A DNA stretch of 64,000 nt from Siphlonurus alternatus (taxonomy: Eukaryota > Arthropoda > Insecta > Ephemeroptera > Siphlonuridae): contig OX463779.1 in NCBI GenBank assembly GCA_949825025.1, positions 37,644,203 to 37,708,202 of the forward strand, given 5' to 3'. Shown piece by piece: positions 33,794 to 46,648 of this stretch (position 1 is the stretch's first letter; each line of letters opens with the position of its first letter). The notes under the pieces are model-generated. The model did not search any database. It saw only the letters and a list, made by a program, of their open reading frames with translations, and had not been told where the DNA came from. The translations under genes and the position numbers were made by a program.

Positions 33794-35550
33794 CTGGAGG
33801 AAAAATAGAGTAATAAAATGTTAAATAATGTATGGATATTTAAATGATATTATATCAAATGGGTAAGGTAAACAAAAATGCATTTGATGGTAACATCTTT
33901 ATTGTAAAGGTAAAGGTGTGGCCAGATTATCCCTTATACAGTATAATATATAGTGAACCACTTTTATATCAAGTATAAGGAGGGATAAAAAAGGAGGAGT
34001 GTATTTAAGTATTTTATAAATGGATCGTTTTTTTTTTTTTAATTTCAGTTGAACAGTACCTTTATTAATCAATAATCATAATCTATAATTTATTATTATC
34101 CATTGTAGTGACAACAATATTGATGTAATTTAAGCTCATTAATTGTATTCAAGTTCAAATAAAATTATTGTTTAGCAATATTCAGTATACAAGAATGGGA
34201 TTTCTTTTAAATAAATAAATTAAAATTTGACAATGTATATTAAGATAACAACCTTATACCTGAATGACGTTTCGATCTAAAGGTCCTCAATTTAAATATA
34301 TATTTTATGGCTCAATTAAAAAAAATAAATTTACAACAAATAATAAGTACAACTCCAAAGACGCATACTAAAATACATAATATATAAATATATTTCTTAA
34401 CTTGCAATTTAAGTAATTTTTTTTTTTTTTTTTTTTTTTGCTGCCTGTTGCTATAAAAAATTAATAAATTAAGTATTTCCCAGCCAAGAGCGAACTTTTT
34501 TTACCATTCCATAAATCATCATGACGTTGCAATTATTTTGTATTCAACGTCAAGGCCAAGAGGTAGAGATTAAGTAAAAATTATCAGTCTCAAAGTAACT
34601 ATTATTTCATTATTTCTTACAGTGGACAACCTGCATGCAATTTTTTTATTGCAGATAGAGAATGCTAAATTATGACGCTCTGATGGTTTTTCAATTTTTA
34701 TAGTCCAGGAACTATTTTCAAAAAATTATATAAACAGCGGCCACACCCCCTGGAAGCGTCAATAGGCGTTTTGGCCCTATCTTTTTTACAGCCTTTTTAT
34801 TAAAGTATCAGAGAGGCCAACAGAAAACTTGCAGAACTTTCAATAATTTTTAAAAATAGTTCCTAGACTCAACCCAATTTAAAAAATATCATTGTGACAT
34901 AATTTGGTACCAACTATTAATTTTTACAATAAAAAATTGTGATGCAAGTTGTCCATTATAGTAGAGCATTTAAAATTGTTTCGTTTTCAAAATTTGTGTT
35001 AATAAAATTATTTTCACCACATATTTGTGAGAATTCAATTAAAAATGATTAAAATGAATATATTTTTATCGTGTGTGTTTTAAAAAAATAACCGTGAAAT
35101 TTTAAGTCCTTGAAAAGTCACGAGTAGCAGATGCCTGCAGTGTCATGCTATATAGACATGGTTGGGATCAACAATATTAGAAATTAAAAATTAATGTTAC
35201 GGATTCGTTAGCAAAGCAATTTTATTGCTTCAGAGAATATTATCAGTACGAACGAAAAATTTATTATACTTAAGATTTAATTAAAGAATATAATTCAAGC
35301 CAATTTCTCATTCCAAGGTAGTGCAGCCAAAACCACAGAAAAAATAACATTTTTTTTTCTCAAATTTAGCAAATTGTATTTATTTGTGCTGCACTTTCAA
35401 TACAAAGTACAGTTAAAACTTTGTAAATGTACCTTCATGAACATATTATGTTTAAAGCGTCGATTAGTTCGATTTGATTGATCAATATAATTATATTTTA
35501 CACCTCGTGACATCTCGAAAGGTACTCTCCTTATACATAATTAGACGTAA
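33794..35550. other. Non-coding region upstream of UGT F
   Basis: AT-rich, with poly-T runs at 34029 and 34419 and the M1 copy at 34619-34961. No coding exon seen. It may be part of the first intron of UGT F. Confidence 0.5.
34619..34961. mobile_element. MITE-like fold-back, family M1 (copy 5)
   Basis: Terminal GTGGACAACCTGCATGCAAT and inverted TGATGCAAGTTGTCCATTAT. Inner blocks (AGTCCAGGAACTATTTT / AAAATAGTTCCTAGACT) are inverted too. Confidence 0.85.
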
Positions 35551-35675
35551 TAGGTCTGTTCGTAAATGCACAATCAGAAAGAGTCGATTATTTGTGATGA
35601 ACCTTATGTTCCATGTACAGAAGGTTCATCACAAATAATCGATTCTTTCTGATTGTGTATTTACGAACAGACCTA
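35551..35675. mobile_element. MITE-like hairpin, family M2 (copy 3)
   Basis: TAGGTCTGTTCGTAAAT and ATTTACGAACAGACCTA close a hairpin with arms of about 55 nt, almost perfect, around TTCCATGTACAGAA. It directly abuts the 3' tail of the LINE, so one may have inserted into or beside the other. Confidence 0.92.
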
Positions 35676-35705
35676 CTATTTATAATAATAATAATAATAA
35701 TAATA

Positions 35706-38700
35706 TTAACGCGGCAAATGTGGCAATGCCACGGTGGCCCGCGAATGTTCACCAACTCTCAGAGATTTCTTAAACAATAAATCAAAACTCTCCGCCTCAG
35801 CAACATCTGCTGTCAACGCATTCCACTCCCTCACCGTCCTGTTTAAAAAAGAAAACTTTCCCACATCACTTCTACATCTAACATACTCCAACTTCCATCC
35901 ATGATCATTAATTTCTTCCAATATAACCTGCTCTCATCACACGACCACTCAACTCTTCCCAACCCTCACAATTTCTTGTTATCTTATACATAACACCAAG
36001 TCTACAATTTTTTCTTCTTAACTCCAACGACTCCCACCCCAAATTCTCAATTAAAGCAGACACACTAACATACTCCTTTCTAACATCAGCACCATCACCC
36101 ACAAACTGGAACCTTCCCACACGACCTGTAACCCTTCTAGCTGCTCTCCGCTGAACCTTCTCCAACTCCTTCACCCCCACACATCTATATGGGTCCCAAA
36201 CACAGCAACCATACTCAAGCACTGGTCTCACCAGAGCTCTGTACGCATTATCTTTAACTACCCTACTGGTACCCTTAAGATTTCTCATGACAAACTCCAA
36301 ACACCTCCTTCCCTTCGATGTAACATATTTAATATGTTCATTCCACATTAATTTACTATGAATGACTACACCCAAATATTTATACTTTTCATCCTGCTTC
36401 AATAACTCATCATGAAGTAAATACTGCACATCTCTTTTACGCCTTTTCCTACTAAACACAACTACACAGCACTTAGCGACATTCAACCTCATATCATTAT
36501 CAATAACCCACCGACACACCGTATTAAGATCCTCTTGCAGACGAACCACATCATCCTCACTTTCTATCTTCCTATAAACAACACTATCATCTGCAAACAA
36601 CCTAATCTTTGACCTCACTCCATCAGACAAATCTTCAATAAAAATCAAAAACAACAATGGACCCAAGACACTACCCTGCGGAACTCCCGAGGAAACAGCA
36701 ATATACTCCGAGCATGCCTCCCCCACTCTAACTCTCTGCACCCTATCTCTTAAGAAATCCTCAATCAAGGACACCAACCTTTCATCCACCAAACAACGCC
36801 TCACCTTCTCAATTAATTTCCCATGAGGCACCTTATCAAAAGCCTTCTCGAAATCAAGAAAGACAGCATGAATCTCACCTCCACTGTCCAAAGCATCAGC
36901 CAACTCCTGAACAAAACCTGCCAATTGAGTCTCGCAAGAGAAATGCTTGCGAAAACCATGCTGGTGATCACCAAAGAATTTCGATCTCTCCAGATCACCC
37001 ACCACAAATTTAACAACAACCTTCTCTAACACCTTGGACACAACTGATGTCAAACTGATGGGTCTATAATTTTTAGGCTCACACTTAGATCCCCCTTTGT
37101 AAATCGGGACCACCCAAGCCTCCCTCCAAGCATCAGGTATCTTCCCCGACGCAAGTATCATTCTAAATAAATGAACTTGATACTTACAATGCAAACCAAC
37201 ACTAAGCTTTAAAAATGCACTGGAAATATCATCAGGACCCGCCGCTTTCCCCTTTACTAAAGACATCAACGCTCTCTTCACATCTTTAAAACGAACTCTA
37301 AACTGCCTACCCCTACCAGCACCAATACTGGAACCACCCTCCTCATCAACCCGCTGCTCAGGCCTCGAACCATCATCAACCACTCCCTGCTCCACAGGAT
37401 CCTGAAAAACAGACTTATACTGCCGAGCACACGCATTAGCCTTCTCAACCTCTGAAACATGAACACCTAAATTATCCTTCAAAACTGGAATATCATTTCC
37501 TGCCTTCCTAAATGTTTTAATATGCCTGAACATTCTTCTTCTACTTCCCTCAACATCTCTCTCATCAAACATTTTCTGCATAAAACAATCTTCCGCTACC
37601 TTCTTTGCATTATTTAACTGCATCTCCGCCTCAACCAAAGCCCCCTTTCTAACCTCACCTCTTTTATAACGCCCATACACCCTACGCAACTGTCGTTTCC
37701 TACACCTAACTTCCTTATTAAACTGCAGCGGATCGCAACCATCTGCCACCATTTTTGAGGGTACACAACTCTCCCTCAACTCATTACAAATATCAACATA
37801 CGACTTCCATAATTCATTAACACTTAAACCATCATCCTTCCAAGACTCAAACCTATCACTTAACTCAGCATCCAACTTGGCAACATCCGCTTTCCCGTAA
37901 AACCATCTTTTCCTTTTTTTCTGCTCGAAGCAAGGAGACTTCCCAACCTTAAAATCCACAATCGGAATCTTGTGATCACTAATTCCATCAACAACCTGCG
38001 AATTTATCCACATATCAACCGGCCTCACCAAAACCACATCCAAAATATTTTCAGCACCCGTATAATGCTTCCGAGTAACCTCCTCAACCACTTGCACAAA
38101 ATCTCTATTTAAAATTTTCGCCACTAATCTTTGGCATTCCAAACCCCCAACCTCCCTTCTGTCCTCCCAATCCACTCTCGGTAAATTAAAATCACCAACG
38201 ATCATCACTGAATGCAGAGGACTCAAGTCATCCAACCGACTTAACAGACGCTGCAATAATAAATTATTTAACGCATTATCTCTTGGTCTATACCCAGCAA
38301 TAATCATCATTTTTTCTGCATTCACTACAATTTCCACCCCAATCAACTCACAGTCCGAATCAACCCAAACAACCCTTCCCTTAAATTGCTTCCGAATTGC
38401 CACAAGAATCCCCCCCCCCCAGCTCTATTCCTATCCCGTCTAAAAATATCATACTCCGCCAACATCAACTCTGAATCCAAAACAGCATTATCCAAACAAG
38501 ATTCCACCACCACCACCACATCAGGGCTATACAACTCTATTTTTGTAGTAAGTAACATCAACTTACTAAGCAAACTCCTAGCATTCACCTCCATTATCCT
38601 CAGACTTCCATCACCACATTTCACCTTACCTCGCTTCGATGCCTCTCCTCCATCTCCAACATGCCGCAATTTTCCATGCACAGCCGGAGCACACTCCACT

Positions 38701-38876
38701 TCTCGCAAAACACGACGCCCAAAGCGTCCAACACCAACTTCCGAATCCACCACGCTTTTATCAAGCACTTCTCGTCCTCTCACTCTCCTCCCCCCCCTCC
38801 CCCCACCACCCCCCAAACCAACTTCCCTCCCACCCCCCTGATTTTCCCCCCTCCCCCTCCCCAATTCCCCCCTCAC
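35706..38876 (-). pseudogene. LINE ORF2: endonuclease / reverse transcriptase, frameshifted
   Basis: The endonuclease starts in frame at about 38600 (EVNARSLLSKL; PDVVVVVES), shifts at an 11-nt C run (38410-38420) inside the RAGGG segment, and continues in the 831-codon frame ending at 35908. Endonuclease motifs there are VMIVGDFNLPRVDW and a SDHKIP segment. Reverse transcriptase motifs are GVPQGSVLGPLLF and FADD (about 36588-36599). A third frame at 35921-35706 supplies the C-terminal RSDVGKFSFLNRTVREWNAL region. Target-primed reverse transcription would be its role. The C-run shift could be a sequencing error; the 35915 shift and the ORF1 shift make natural decay likelier. The Gly/Arg-rich start (38876) may be non-coding overlap with ORF1. 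Confidence 0.88.
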
Positions 38877-38909
38877 CCCATCCCCACATGCTGCGATCCG
38901 CCCCCAACC

Positions 38910-40264
38910 TCAGCAGCCTTGGCTGCCGAGGAACCTCGCCAGGAACCCTCCAGCTTTGCCCTGGTCACCCACCCACTTTCCTCCCATTCTCTCAGCCTTC
39001 GCTGAAAGCGCTTTCCTTGGATCAACAAATCTTACTTTGCCCTCCACACAACACTCCCTCATGATTTTATTGACCAGATTAAGCAAATCAAGTGGCAAAC
39101 TTCTATCATTAACTGCCCCAACCACCACTATTCTCACTTTCTGCTCCTTGAACTTGTCATTTAAAACAGACAAGAACGACTTTAACTCATTCCGAACTTC
39201 AAATCTGCTTTTTCCCAAAGCCTCATGCGAAACACATGCACCCATATAAACTACCACTTCCTGCAACTCCTGCATAAGCGGGGCATCCCCAACTAAGCTC
39301 ATCATACTAGCAATAGAACTACCCCCGCCCGCTGCATCAACAATCACCTCAGCGCCCTCCATCTTCCCAACCACCGCCTCCATGGAATCATCTCCAAGCA
39401 CCATCAATTTACATGCCATCTTGGTGTACACAAACACCTCAACTCCAGAGTCCACAAAAATCTTGTTGATCTCCGGCTTCACCTCCTCCCACCGCAAGCC
39501 ATCCAGCCCTGTCCCAACCCTAGGCATGGCCAGCTTAGAGATCTTCATCTGCATGCACTTCTCCTTTAGCTCACGAAGACACTTCACCAAATCCCCCAAT
39601 ACTGGCTTATTGAAAGATTTCTCTTTGGCCACCAAGTAGAACAGCGCACGCTCCCTCTGCAAAAAAGCAAAACCCCCACCGGCACCCCCAGCAGTCTCAA
39701 GTCTCTTTGGCCACCATACAAGTTTAGGATGTCAGCAGCCACACCCTGCCTCATATTGAAGTCTGCTGCCACAGAATGCGCAAAAGCTACATCTAAAGCT
39801 GCATTGAAAAGATCATCCTCAACTTCAATCAAGTACTCCAGGACAGAGCCACCCTTATCTTCAGGAAGTCCTGCCCCCTCTCTCTTCAGTCTCTTAATTT
39901 CACCCAACATCTCCTCAACCTGCCTCTTTAGGCCATCTCTCTCCACACGACCCTCCTCGAGCTCCTGCCCCATCTTCAACTCTACTGCCTTTACAGCATT
40001 TTTAATTTTATCATCTAATCTCTCATCCAACTTTAAGAGCATTGCCTCACCCTCCACCCTCATTCTCTCATTGACAGAGACACACACTCTGCAGAACCAA
40101 GGCTCCTCCTCACCTTGCCTCTTCAAATCTTTAAAGGTGGCATTATCAATCCCTTCACACTCTGCATGATACCACCTGAGACAAAGCGAATCATCACACT
40201 GCAAAGCCTTGACACCTGTCACCACCTCCTTCCTGCAGGCACCACACAAATCACTTGAACTCAT
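38910..40264 (-). pseudogene. LINE ORF1: PHD finger + coiled coil + TARG1-like macro domain + SGNH-like domain
   Basis: Two overlapping frames (40264-39584 and 39662-38910) form one ORF1 of about 450 residues, broken by a single-nt shift in the G/T homopolymers at about 39665-39680. Order: PHD finger with C7, C10, C23, C28, H33, C36, C58 and C61 (C4HC3); a charged coiled coil (about 66-130); and a macro domain (about 39838-39420) starting near EVEDDLFNAALDVAFAHSVA. After the shift come FYLVAKEKSFNKP and MPRVGTGLDGLRWEEV, closely following the human TARG1/OARD1 pattern. The Lys (39626-39624) and Asp (39503-39501) fall where TARG1 has its catalytic Lys84 and Asp125. Last is an SGNH-like part with VLGDDSM as block I and VVVYMGACVSH where a GxND block is expected, so its active site looks degenerate. 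TARG1 removes ADP-ribose from acidic residues; whether this domain does so is inference. Confidence 0.85.
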
Positions 40265-41867
40265 TTCTTAGGCAACTTCACACAAAGAGGTAACAATTTT
40301 CCTCACGCCAAGAAATGAAGATCAAAAAACGAGCTTCAGAGAAACTCCACACTCCACAGCTGGCGCCACTATCAGAAAGGCAATCCACAGAAAAAACACC
40401 GAAATCTCGGCAATCCATAAAACTGCAATAAAAATAAATATTGCAAATTATGCTCCAACACTTTAAACACCAGTATCAAATACTTTCACCACCACATCAC
40501 CTCATCAAACACGCAAAAACACCAATAATTCAGCCACCAACTGACAGCAGAACTATTGCGCCAAAAAACAAAAAAAAAAAAATAAAAAAAAAATAAAAAA
40601 AAATTTAAGAAAATATCTGCTGCATGGAGTTTTGAATTTGAAAAAGGGAGAAGTTCAGATTTGCAATTTGAAACAAAACTTTTAAAAATATCACCACACC
40701 TTCAGCGACTACGTAAAAACACCCGCAAATAGAGCAAAGATAATGTTCGTGATGTTTCGAGGTACATAAAAAGTAAGGAAAGCTACTGTTATACAACTAG
40801 GAGTGACTAGGAGGAATATATTTAGCCGGTACTGTACATTATAATAATTAAGCCCTAGAATGTAAAAATGAAAATTGGTGGATCTGATTCTTGGAAAAAT
40901 ATCTCGTCTTTCCTATTCTGTCCGAAAAGTTTAATGACCTTTCTGCACGTGACTTTTTTCTGAAGGTCATCTGCTGCATATACTCAAACAAATGAATGAC
41001 GCATGCTCTCTCATTAATTCAATTGCACCACGCTTTCCTCACAATACTAACTTAGTGTTAGTGTTTGTAAAGTTATAAATCACTTCATTTTGTTACAAAT
41101 GTCAATATAACTTTATCTTTTATAAAGCTGCAATAAAACTTTATCCTTCACACACCCATTGAATTTTTTTCAGTGTAATTTATTAACCTCTAACCTATAA
41201 TTTGATATTTAACATTTTTATATTCCGTCACGTTCACGTAACAACTGCATGATAAAAAAGAAAAAAAAATCTGCATGATAAGAATATTATTTTCATTGAA
41301 AGTTATTTATTTGTACGTTAACTGATAATTTAATTAAACCTGAATACTTCAATTAAATTATTTATTATCTTTGAAATTTAATTATAGTTACTTATTATAT
41401 TTGTTTGGAAAAAAATTAAATTCTTTAAAATTGCAAGTCATCTGAATTATAAATAAATTGGTGGTATTTGCATTCACCTGCAAGGATGAGAAGCACGTAT
41501 TTTTGACCTTGGGGGGGACTGGACATATATATAATAATCCACTATTCTGATAACGTTTATATTTAATTGTGACCGGTTATACCCCAATAATATTACACTC
41601 CTTATATTATATTGTTATGCACCACAAGTATGTATATAGGCACCTCTCACTGGAATGCAGCAAATACATAGAATCCTAGCTCGTAAAATTAAAGGCGTTT
41701 AAATATAAACATTACCAGCGTTATGTATGAAGTTCACTCACGGACAAAGTATAATATATTGTGCTCCTTTCCAGCGACTCTTGTCGTTGATATATTCTTT
41801 TGGTTGCAAGATAATTTAGAGTCAAGTTTACGCCGGTAAGAACACACAGATTGGTTTTGAGACTTAC

Positions 41868-42060
41868 CTTTATACGTCTAGCGGAGCAGCTAGAGAGAGA
41901 GACCAGTGGCCGGCAGCTCAGACCACAAATGAATGAGATGGCCTTGGTTGTTAGCCGGCCGAGAGCACCACCGTCTCGCTTGGTTATCTCGCATCCCAGC
42001 CTCTCGTAGCGCGTCGCTGTCATAAGCGACTATCTCGGCATAACAATGACGTCATATAGA
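41868..42060 (-). promoter_or_regulatory. Candidate promoter and 5' exon on the minus strand
   Basis: On -, a GC-rich stretch ends in AAG followed by a perfect donor (GTAAGT at 41867-41862). Upstream are a CRE-like TGACGTCA (about 42047-42054) and TATATGAC. The next in-frame acceptor on - with a matching gene is CAG|ATG of UGT F, 8 kb away. An ATG at 42023 stays open and in phase 0 to the donor (52 codons), but the peptide resembles nothing and is probably leader. Assignment to UGT F is inference. Confidence 0.35.
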
Positions 42061-42456
42061 GAATCTGCTGGCAGTGCTGTAAAGCGTGTACAAGTAATTC
42101 TCATTCGCTAATGAATTGAAGAAAGTACAGAACCTTCTAACAACTGTCATAACATGCACCATGCATATAGTGTTGTCAGTTCATTTTCTGAATTTGCTTC
42201 ATTTTGCAATAAGAGAGTACAGATTTACTTACTTGGTGTGATCTTAGTATAATGATAATTTGACTGGTTTTTAATTTTATTGTAATCATTTATTTAATTT
42301 TATCCAGTGCCATGCTCTCCTTGGAAAAAGTTTTCTCGCAGATGGCAGTAGCGACCAAGAAGTGTTTGAACTTTATATACCTTATATATTATAGTAATAG
42401 TGAAATATATTCCCCTTAAAATTTTTTATCTGTTTCACTCATTCTGACCATACACT

Positions 42457-42527
42457 CCATTTAATTAAAATTGTCCGATCCGGCCTTGTTAAAGTATAGC
42501 CGGATCGAACATTTTTATTTTAATGGA
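42457..42527. repeat. Short inverted repeat
   Basis: TCCATTTAATTAAAATTGTC... and its inverse share the ends and a GATCCGGC/GCCGGATC stem, with a 13-nt loop. MITE-like. Confidence 0.65.
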
Positions 42528-42529
42528 CT

Positions 42530-45500
42530 GTACACCATTATCAGCTGAAGATGCAACTCAATTTTTTTCAATTGTTGATAAGATTTAGTTCATCGTTTAA
42601 CTCCTCTTTTGGAGCATGACTTTGTACAGCTTATCATAAAGACAATATACTGTATAAATAACTTGTATTCTCAGAATTTCATGTGATTTTAAATAAATGT
42701 TTATAGCTATCTTTTACGATCTTTTATCATGTTAACAAAAATAATTCTAGAGAACATAATTATAATATTTATATCCATTGATAATAAAATTGTATAAAAT
42801 CCACTCTTATATTATGCTGAAACTCTTCTTCACTCAATGTCAGATTAATGTTCCTAAACAAACAATACACAATCGATGTCGTTCCCTTTTTCCTTACAAT
42901 CGAACCGTGGCAAATAAAATTGGTTGAGGAAATGCAAGAAAATAATATGTATTGTCTCATTTCATTCTCTCCCTAGCTCTCCCACACTAGAGAACTATAT
43001 AATTACTGCTAATTTGTGTTGTTTAGTGTTAGGTTTTTTTGTGAATACACAACATTAATTGCTAGACCAAAAATTATTATGAGTCTTATATTCCCTGTAC
43101 ATAAAGGTCAAAATTCTACCTGATTGTATGTACCCTATGTATAAATCTGAAATGTGCCCATATTAAATTCCATCCATTAAAAGCAAAGTCATTGCTAATG
43201 TAAGATGCGCACATCAATTTTCACCATCACGCTGCAGACATCCGGCTATTATGTAACAAATTAATTTACATAATTTAATTTACTCACGTGGTGGCGTGTG
43301 CCGGCAGTTTGTGGTATAGCGTGTCAGGTGCACGAGTAGCCACCTGATCTGCCCAGGTAATTAAGATCCTTCCACAGAATCATGTTTCAAAGCTACAGAG
43401 TTTCGCAAAGGTTAGGATGAAGTATAGTAGGGCACACGCGAGACCGCGATCGAACCGCGGCGGTGGCATCTCCTGTTGAGGGAATTTCACATGAAAATAT
43501 CCCACAAACTACCCTCTTTAATATGTCTATAAATATAGAAAATGTAAAAATATTGTTTGAGTTCTATAAACTGAAATGTTTTCTAGTTTCTCTCGTATAA
43601 AATGTCATAAATTTTATAAAATTTAATGTAAACTTTTTTTGTATTATTTACTCATGTAACATTATCAACAATAATTTTAAAAGATATGAATATACATGCA
43701 GAATGTTTTTTGTTTTATTTTTGAAGCAATTGGACTCCACTAGGGAAAAATCTACTTTTCTGAAAAGGATTCTAATACGATCTTTAAATATTATGGAATG
43801 TTAAAAATAGGTTTTGCAACTTTTTATCTTGTGGATGTCTGAAAAAAAAAAAAATAAACAAGTCATTTCGTGTTATATGCTATTAATATTCCCCCAAAAT
43901 ATATGACTATACAATCATTAACTCTATTTAACCCATGCCATGCATTACAATAATGCTGATTTCGATTTCCTACATCTTCAAGGTTGATATGTTAATTTAT
44001 TTAATATAGTATAATTCTACTTTCAATACGCAGTTTTTTAACAACTACCAAGAAGAAATAATATTTTAATTATTTATAGTCAATTACAATTATTATTAAT
44101 TATTTATATTCATGCCATTTATTTACATTTCTTACAGTTAGTGATTGGTAATATGTGTGGTGGACAGCTCAAGCTAGTTCAATTAATGATAAAATATCGA
44201 ACATTTTAATATATAAATTAGTAAATCAACACCTCCAATTTTAACTATATTAAAATACTATTACATAAATTTCAATCAGAAACTTGTAGTGCAATTGTAT
44301 TATAAATGTACTGATAAACATATATGAAGAGTAATGATGGCATGGGAAGAATTATTTTACCTCTCGCATGTATTGCATGTTATAAAAAAGAGGAGTAAAA
44401 GTTATTTTGCAATTAAAATAGAAGCCGGTGGTTGCCTATCTAACTGTCGGCTAAGCGACGGCTTTGTGATGGCTGGTGACTGCGTGAGACCGCCGGCTCC
44501 CCACAGTGGCAACGTTTATACCCTCCCTTCCTTGCTTGCTTGCCATCATGCATATATCGATGTGTTATTCTCGCGCTCCCTATTATTTACCAATAATTGA
44601 AACAACAAGTCAATATAAAGATAAAATACTTATGTTTCTTTTTAGAGAAGTACTGAGATATTTTTTAATCATTTATTATAAGACTCGTCGTGCCTGTCGC
44701 AATAAAAGGGTCTTGTGTAGTTTTTGACTTGAGTTGCGTTGAATTTACGGAGGGTAGTCACGCGAAGGGCTGTAAGGGAGCAAGCAGCCGCGACACACGC
44801 CGCTAATAGACGACATCCCCCGAGCTTGCCCGGAACAACGAGGTGCATCTTTGCTAGTACGAGGCGCGCTGCCCTCGAGTGAGCACCAAACCCCACGTTC
44901 TCTCCGGTCAGCTGACTTTGACACGTGTGGAGAACAGTACTTTATTAATGTGGAGGAATTAGAAAAAATGGAAAGTAATAGACATTTAAATAACATTTCT
45001 AAAGTTAGGAGAAAAAGTTATTAAAGAAAAATAAATCGGTAAGTTTTATTTTATTCTTATCTTTAAAAAAAAATAATTTTTAATATTCTTTGCATGATAT
45101 TACTTTTATAACATCAATTTCAGTTTTTTAATTAATATAACTTTATGTAAAATGATATTATGACATGAAAGTAAATTAATATATAATCTTATACCACTTA
45201 AATAGACTTTTTATATTCATTTACTTTTCACATTTTTCTATTGTATGCTGCAATAATATTTTTACTACATATCTTTGTGTTGGTTTCATTATTGCATGCA
45301 TACAGTAATACATACACACATAATATTATATATGACCATAATTACCTTTCATATTCATAATTTATACAGTTGCTAGCATAGTTTAGTTATGATGCATGCA
45401 CTGCATTTATGCAACCATAATTTTAATAAACTCCATAATTAACTGCAATTATACATGCACATGGCCATGCAATTCAACAGATAAATAAAACAATTGAAAC

Positions 45501-46323
45501 AAACAATTAAAAGGGTATTTATTCAAAGACTAAATTTTCATTTTTTTTAGTAAATATAAAAAAAAATACATATACTCTAGAGTCTCTTTAAATATTATAA
45601 TGATTATAAATTTACTTCATAATATTGTCTGAACAAAGAAATTGTTGTGATTCAAATGTTTTTTACTTCAGAATTTTTTTAAACATGAGTTGAACACAGA
45701 GAATTGAGCTTAGGCCACACGAAAAAGACTCCATTTAGAATAAACACGGTACAAAGAAATTTTAAAAAGCAAACAAACAACAGCTTATATGATTAATGAG
45801 TAGGAAGATTTATTTTAAATAGCTCGTGAAAAGTTAGGGAGACGAGTAAAAGAAATTTTACATGAGGGCACGTCCTATAATATATATAGCCTTGCGTTAT
45901 GTGACTAATAATTGTAAATAATTGCTCAGGAAACGTTGAAACCTTGGTTAAAGACATCTATTGAAATTCCTTGAATTAAATAAATAGTACTCTAAACCTA
46001 ATTTTGTTGTTGTCATAATAAACTTGTTATTCAGGTCTTTTTGACAGTATAAATTGATGAAATAGAAGTAAATATTATTTCATTATTAGTAGCTGAACTA
46101 TGCACACAATAATAGACTAAAATATTGAAGCGTTTTCAATGTTAAGTATAAACATTGGCTGATCACGTGCCATTATCTAGCCTTCCATAATTCACTTTCT
46201 TTTAAGCTATAAATAAAAGTGTAAAGCAAGACGACCTCACAATCACACACTGACTACTTTCTGTACTGTGTATTATTTGCTGTGTGCGTACTACATCGTG
46301 ACTATTATATGTTATGTTAGACT
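42530..46323. other. Long AT-rich non-coding region
   Basis: No coding exon seen. GC-richer islands lie at about 43285-43480, 44425-44590 and 44700-44940. The last ends, on +, at AATCG followed by a good donor (GTAAGT at 45039) and could be the first non-coding exon of the dynein gene downstream, whose ATG is preceded by an acceptor. That link is speculative. A TATA-like CTATAAATAAAAG lies at about 46207. Confidence 0.4.
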
Positions 46324-46648
46324 ACAATGGACAACTTGTATTTTTTTTTTTTTACTTGCAGAAATGAATAGAGGGTACCAAATTATGCTATAGTTTATTA
46401 TTATTATTATTTTAGATTTTTTCAGCTCGGGAAATATTTTTTTAAAAAATATTAAAAGTACAGAGAGAGGCGTCAATATAGGCGTCACTTTATAATAAAA
46501 GGCTATATAAGACCTAAAAATGGGGCGTGGATTCAAACCTGAACTTTGAATAACATTTTAGCCTAGTGCAAAAATTCAGAGTAGCATAATTTGGTGCTCT
46601 CTATTCATTTCTGCAGTAAAAAAATTCATGCAAGTTATCCATTACATA
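46324..46648. mobile_element. MITE-like fold-back, family M1 (copy 6)
   Basis: Ends ACAATGGACAACTTGTA and inverted ATGCAAGTTATCCATTAC. The inner block AATGAATAGAGGGTACCAAA is inverted on the right. Confidence 0.85.

Larger units (their letters stand above)
35685..40560 (-). mobile_element. CR1-like LINE retrotransposon, near full length, decayed
   Basis: On - the element runs from a 5' UTR (about 40560-40265) through ORF1 (PHD, coiled coil, macro and esterase-like parts) and ORF2 (endonuclease and reverse transcriptase) to a 3' tail of TTA/ATT repeats (about 35706-35682). PHD and esterase domains in ORF1 are known from CR1-like elements, which with the EEP endonuclease supports that clade. 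A poly-A/T run lies just beyond the 5' end (40563-40605). GC and codon use differ clearly from the flanks. The 3' tail is followed by an M2 hairpin. Target-site duplications could not be fixed. One frameshift in ORF1 and two in ORF2 make this copy immobile by itself. Confidence 0.9.

Noticed and set aside
38386..39064. Pro/Ser-rich + strand ORFs
   Set aside because: Antisense shadows of the GC-rich LINE ORF1/ORF2 junction.
41721..42023. 100-residue ORF on -
   Set aside because: It reads through a strong splice donor at 41867; more likely leader exon plus intron than a protein.
43436..43465. tRNA T-arm-like sequence (CCGCG-GTTCGAT-CGCGG on -)
   Set aside because: No D-arm, anticodon arm or acceptor stem could be placed around it.
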